From FEN-1219 sp963817615 (GTDB lineage: Bacteria; Pseudomonadota; Gammaproteobacteria; Steroidobacterales; Rariloculaceae), in NCBI GenBank assembly GCA_963817615.1, contig CAWFPH010000004.1:248001-312000 (forward strand): a stretch of 64,000 bases of DNA, read 5' to 3'. The notes beneath the pieces are model-generated. The model had not been told where the DNA came from and searched no databases. It worked only from the letters and a program-made list of their open reading frames with translations. Each line of letters starts with the position of its first letter. The stretch's first letter is position 1. Below, one piece after another: positions 60,851 through 64,000 of the stretch. A program made the position numbers and the translations under genes.

Positions 60851-61390
60851 CTACCGCCCTGCAAGCGTAGCCGTAGCCGCAGGCTCGGACCGCTCCGTCG
60901 CCTTCTGCAAAACCGCCAGGGACAATTGACCGTAGTTGGCCGCCGTGCAGGTGGCCATGACTTTCTTCAGCAAGCTGTACGGAATTTCCTTGTCGCCCAT
61001 GATCGTGACCTCGCGGCCGGCGATGTCGTTTCTCGTCGTCTCGCTGAGCGTTCGCTGCGTCTGCTCTTCGAGAGCCGCCTTGAGAGCGGGTATCACCACG
61101 GCGTCCTTCGCGGCTATATCGGCAACCCTTGCGACGACCCGCCCTTGGACGAGGACTTCGGCATCCGTAACGAGCACGACCACGGACTCGCGGGCCTTCT
61201 CCTCGGCGATCGAATCGGGCAGTCGGACGTCCTTGGCGTTCGGCAACACATCGACGTCACTGGAGTTCACGAGCAAGAAGAACACGAGGATCGTGAAGAT
61301 ATCCATCATGGAGACGAGGTTGATAGCCGCACCGCCTTTGTGCCGCTGATGGTGCCGCTCCATGCGTGCGGCTCGCCCCATGTATCGCAT
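60851..61390 (-). CDS. exbD: Biopolymer transport protein ExbD, with membrane aspartate
   Basis: A 179-residue protein with one membrane helix (INLVSMMDIFTILVFFLLV, about 23-42) and a periplasmic domain. D30 in SMMDIFTIL corresponds to the proton-coupling aspartate D25 of E. coli ExbD. The periplasmic domain has a GDKEIPYSLLKKVMATC segment typical of the ExbD fold. Its partner ExbD, 13 bases upstream, lacks this aspartate. With ExbB it should form the motor for the TonB-like protein. Confidence 0.9.
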   Translation of the reverse strand: MRYMGRAARMERHHQRHKGGAAINLVSMMDIFTILVFFLLVNSSDVDVLPNAKDVRLPDSIAEEKARESVVVLVTDAEVLVQGRVVARVADIAAKDAVVIPALKAALEEQTQRTLSETTRNDIAGREVTIMGDKEIPYSLLKKVMATCTAANYGQLSLAVLQKATERSEPAATATLAGR

Positions 61391-61403
61391 TTTTGCCGCG
61401 CCT

Positions 61404-61913
61404 CTAGTTCAGGACCGGCGCGTCGCCGATAGACACTTCGGGAAACAGCTCTGATTTCACGACTCGCTTCTCGCCGGCTTCGGCGGTTTCCATGACCCTC
61501 ACTCGGTCCATTACCGTGACGAGCACCTGATACGGAACATCGGGCTCTAGGAGCAGCGTGGCGTCGGTCTTGCTCGGAAACTGTCGCTTCACTTGACCGA
61601 GATACTTCGACAGCTCGTCCAAGTGGTAGTCATCGCCGGTCTTCGCGATGCGATCGAGCGTACCGGCATTGCGATCGCCAACTTCGATTCCAGAGCTGCG
61701 CACCGTGATCTCGAGCTGAAACTGCGGAGGCTCGTCGGGGGCGTTCGCATTCGCCTCGGACGTAGGCAGATTGAGCTCGAGAATCGCGAGTCGCGAGAAT
61801 ACCGCGGTGATCAGCAGAAAGGGCGTCAGCACCACCATCAAATTCATGAAGGCGGTGATGTTCAGCTCCTGCGCTTCGCGCCGGCGATTTCTGCGCGCTC
61901 GACGGATGCTCAT
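61404..61913 (-). CDS. exbD: Biopolymer transport protein ExbD paralogue, aspartate replaced by asparagine
   Basis: A 169-residue ExbD-type protein. It has a basic N-terminus (RRARRNRRRE), a membrane helix NITAFMNLMVVLTPFLLI (18-35) and a periplasmic domain ending with PDVPYQVLVTVMDRVR. At the position of the conserved proton-carrying aspartate (E. coli D25, PFIDVM) it has N24 (AFMNLM). It is therefore not expected to carry protons by itself. It lies 18 bases after exbB. Confidence 0.9.
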   Translation of the reverse strand: MSIRRARRNRRREAQELNITAFMNLMVVLTPFLLITAVFSRLAILELNLPTSEANANAPDEPPQFQLEITVRSSGIEVGDRNAGTLDRIAKTGDDYHLDELSKYLGQVKRQFPSKTDATLLLEPDVPYQVLVTVMDRVRVMETAEAGEKRVVKSELFPEVSIGDAPVLN

Positions 61914-61931
61914 CGGAGTCGCTCCCGCGGA

Positions 61932-62597
61932 TCAGTCGGCGGCCTTACCCGCAGGTCTCGGCTCCGCTGCACGCTCGGTGATCGCGTTGAGGAACTTCAC
62001 CGACGCCATCTCGAGACTGTCGACGATCTCGGTCGTCTTGGTCTGCAACAGCGTGTGCACGAGTAGCAGCGGAATCGCCACGATCAGGCCGAACGCGGTC
62101 GTGTTCATCGCGACGGAGATGCTCGCGGAAAGCAGATCCGCCTTTTCGGCAGGGTTCGCGCTCGCGACGGCAGTAAATGCGCTAATCAAACCGACGATCG
62201 TTCCGAGCAGCCCGAGCAGCGTTGCGATGTTGGCGAACGTTGCAAGATAGTGCGTACGCTTCTCGAGCCGCGGCATGACCTCCATGAGGCTCTCCTCCAT
62301 CGCCTGCTCGACATCCTCGCGACGCTGCGCCGAGCGAACGCGATTGAGGCCATATGTCATGATTTGACCGATCGCGGCTTTCGATTTCGCCGTCAGTTGC
62401 ACCGCGCCGGCGAGGTTGCCCGACTTGAGATACGGAGTGACCGAGTTCCAAAGCGCCTTGTTCTTTGCCGTCGTCATGGTGAGGTACAGCCAACGCTCGA
62501 CGGCGATCGCGATACCGAGCGCCAGCACGATGGCGATCGGATACATGAACAGGCCACCTTCCTGAAAGAACTTCACGATGGTGGTATAGGGCCCCAT
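61932..62597 (-). CDS. exbB: MotA/TolQ/ExbB proton channel protein
   Basis: A 221-residue inner-membrane protein with three membrane helices: FMYPIAIVLALGIAIAVERWLY (17-38), ATFANIATLLGLLGTIVGLISAF (~126-148) and TAFGLIVAIPLLLVHTLLQ (~170-188). The GLLGTVxG-type motif is present. It forms the ExbB ring around the ExbD helices. It begins 6 bases after the exported-protein gene. Confidence 0.92.
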   Translation of the reverse strand: MGPYTTIVKFFQEGGLFMYPIAIVLALGIAIAVERWLYLTMTTAKNKALWNSVTPYLKSGNLAGAVQLTAKSKAAIGQIMTYGLNRVRSAQRREDVEQAMEESLMEVMPRLEKRTHYLATFANIATLLGLLGTIVGLISAFTAVASANPAEKADLLSASISVAMNTTAFGLIVAIPLLLVHTLLQTKTTEIVDSLEMASVKFLNAITERAAEPRPAGKAAD

Positions 62598-62603
62598 TTG
62601 AGT

Positions 62604-63143
62604 TCACTCCTTTGCGCTGTCCCCGTGAAGGGTTCTGTAGTATTCCAACTGTCTTTGAAACACCTCAGGATCTACCGGCTCGAGCACCTCATCGAGCAAG
62701 GTGTTCACCGGACGGCCCACGAGGTCGCCCAAATCCGATTTCTTCCAGGGCACGATGTAGAGCACCTTAGGCAATTCCTGATTGCCCGTTATTGACGTGG
62801 TTCCCAGATCGAGAGTGTCCATGGCACGTCCGCCGGCGCGCCGCGTTGCGCCGGCCTCGCTCGGGTTCGTGCCGGTAACGGTCTGCGTTTCGCGAACGCC
62901 CCCTCGCTGGTCCTTCGGCGGCGTGGGACCCGGTGCAAACGCCTTCGCAACAGCCACGCGCTTCTCCTGCTGAGCGTTGTCCCGCAATCGCGGTCCACCG
63001 ACGTCGACCGCTGGCTCGATGTCGTTGAGGTTTGCCAAAGGAGGGCGGCTCGAGGAGGGCCGAGGCAGTGCGGCGTTATTCTCCGACTGCGCAGCAACGA
63101 CACTCGCCCAGAGCATCAGACACAGGACGCCGATCGCTCTCAT
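62604..63143 (-). CDS. Exported protein of the Ton-like operon, unknown function
   Basis: A 179-residue protein with a signal peptide (1-18, ending VVAAQ). The middle is low-complexity and polar. The C-terminal ~65 residues contain LPKVLYIVPWKKSDLGDLVGRPVNTLLDEVLEPVDPEVFQRQLEYY, a conserved-looking segment that may be the functional part. It occurs between the TPR lipoprotein and exbB. A strong GGAGGAGG precedes the ATG at 63143, and the ATG overlaps the stop of the lipoprotein gene by 4 bases. Confidence 0.72.
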   Translation of the reverse strand: MRAIGVLCLMLWASVVAAQSENNAALPRPSSSRPPLANLNDIEPAVDVGGPRLRDNAQQEKRVAVAKAFAPGPTPPKDQRGGVRETQTVTGTNPSEAGATRRAGGRAMDTLDLGTTSITGNQELPKVLYIVPWKKSDLGDLVGRPVNTLLDEVLEPVDPEVFQRQLEYYRTLHGDSAKE

Positions 63144-63952
63144 GGTCCCTCCTCCGCAGCCGCCACGCGTGAAACGTTGTCTTTGCTGCCCGTACGCCGC
63201 CGCAGATCGACGATCCATCGGCCGACCGTCTGGTCGGGTGTCGGCAGCGCGCTTTGATAGAGCTCGTACTGCTCCAACGCATCTTCCGGACGGCGCAGAT
63301 AAACATCGAGCAAAACGCCCAAGTTGTAGTGGGCGAGCGCGTAGCCGGGATCCGTCTCGAGCGCCCGCCGATACGCGCGTTCGGCACCGGCGAAGTCGCC
63401 GGCCTCGCGAAGCAACACGCCGAGCTCATCGTTCGCGGCTGGAAACGCCGGGTCGATTTGCAGCGCGCGGTCGAGCGCTTTGCGGGCATCGGCCGACCGG
63501 CCGTCATGCAAGTAGACGATCGCGAGGTTCACGAACGGTCCCGGGTAGGCGGGTTGCGCTTGGGTGAGCTTTTCGAGCTCGAGCTCCGCCTGCATCCAGT
63601 TCTCGGCGCTGACCGCTGCCAGCGCGTGCTCGAACGCCGCTTGCACGTCGGGAGAGACCGCGCTATCGACCGATCCCGACGGTGCCGCGGCGCTCGAGCC
63701 ACGATCGTGCCGGCGCTCGCGGCGATCCGTACGCTCGGTGGCGTCGGACACAGGCGCCTGCTCCGGCTTGCGGGCCGAGGCTTGATCCGCCGGCGCCGCT
63801 TCGGTCGGCTGGGCTGGACCGATGCGTTCCGGAACCTCCCGCGACTCCGCCTGCGTCGTCGCGGCGCTGCAACCCGCCAATGAGACCACGAAGGAAGCCA
63901 ACAGGACCGCAGCTCCGAGGGACATTCCGGAGCGCGTATCAACGAATCGCAT
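63140..63952 (-). CDS. TPR-repeat lipoprotein
   Basis: A 270-residue protein. The signal sequence ends with the lipobox LAGC, giving an acylated cysteine at residue 28. A polar linker (30-90) follows, then TPR repeats (about 95-240: AAFEHALAAVSAENWMQAELE, PFVNLAIVYLHDGRSADARKAL, AAGDFAGAERAYRRALETDP, ALAHYNLGVLLDVYLRRPEDAL). It probably sits in the periplasm, anchored to a membrane, as a protein-binding module of the Ton-like system. The ATG at 63952 is used; a TTG lies 6 bases earlier. First gene of the operon visible; what lies upstream is beyond the window. Confidence 0.85.
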   Translation of the reverse strand: MRFVDTRSGMSLGAAVLLASFVVSLAGCSAATTQAESREVPERIGPAQPTEAAPADQASARKPEQAPVSDATERTDRRERRHDRGSSAAAPSGSVDSAVSPDVQAAFEHALAAVSAENWMQAELELEKLTQAQPAYPGPFVNLAIVYLHDGRSADARKALDRALQIDPAFPAANDELGVLLREAGDFAGAERAYRRALETDPGYALAHYNLGVLLDVYLRRPEDALEQYELYQSALPTPDQTVGRWIVDLRRRTGSKDNVSRVAAAEEGP

Positions 63953-64000
63953 CGACAAGGGTCTCTCCGATTTCCGGCTTTGCGTAGCGCGCGGGCAGCA

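Overview
The window is GC-rich, densely coding bacterial chromosome. Genes are short-spaced or overlapping on both strands. The gene set (HtrA, AmtB/GlnK with a sigma-54/NtrC-type control region, FdsGBAD formate dehydrogenase, TonB-dependent receptor, fused indolepyruvate:ferredoxin oxidoreductase, Ku/LigD, Hpn proteins) fits a soil- or water-type gammaproteobacterium, perhaps near the Nevskiales/Steroidobacterales/Xanthomonadales-like lineages. That placement is inference from gene content only. No rRNA, tRNA, CRISPR array, phage or insertion sequence was recognised.

Layout. 1-11.5 kb holds housekeeping and stress genes: the start of a eukaryote/archaeal-type proS, an HtrA protease, small exported and membrane proteins, a membrane-anchored single-haem protein, a CnoX-like thioredoxin, a TonB-dependent receptor, glutathione-dependent formaldehyde dehydrogenase and a FolK-FolP fusion. 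11.5-17.6 kb holds an exported amidohydrolase, PabB, an exported protein overlapping an M48 protease, and an alpha/beta hydrolase. 17.6-24.9 kb is an NAD-dependent formate dehydrogenase operon (fdsG-B-A-D ... fdhD) with an FMN alpha-hydroxy-acid oxidase gene inserted before fdhD.

25.6-41.3 kb is the centrepiece: a complete mevalonate-to-farnesyl-diphosphate-to-squalene route interleaved with hopanoid genes. On the minus strand lie squalene synthase, hpnG, hpnN, hpnA, mvaD, phosphomevalonate kinase, a single gene encoding HMG-CoA reductase fused to mevalonate kinase, idi, hpnH, hpnB and hpnM, nearly all overlapping or within a few tens of bases. HMG-CoA synthase converges on hpnM, and ispA diverges from the squalene synthase gene. 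The squalene-hopene cyclase, acetoacetyl-CoA thiolase and hpnC/D/E are not in the window.

41.3-55.8 kb holds apt, a sulfotransferase, divergent ligD and ku (non-homologous end joining) with a MerR-HTH/TPR protein directly behind ku, a DUF72 protein, a DksA/TraR-type zinc-finger protein, a fused indolepyruvate ferredoxin oxidoreductase, a threonine/serine dehydratase, a ModF-like double ATPase and a short-chain dehydrogenase. 55.9-58.5 kb is a nitrogen-scavenging operon (TorF-like porin, glnK, amtB) preceded by a sigma-54 promoter match and NtrC-like sites. 58.5-64 kb holds a small hypothetical gene, a HisN/inositol monophosphatase-type phosphatase and a six-gene Ton-like operon (TPR lipoprotein, exported protein, ExbB, two ExbDs, TonB-like protein). 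Its two ExbD proteins differ at the key membrane aspartate.
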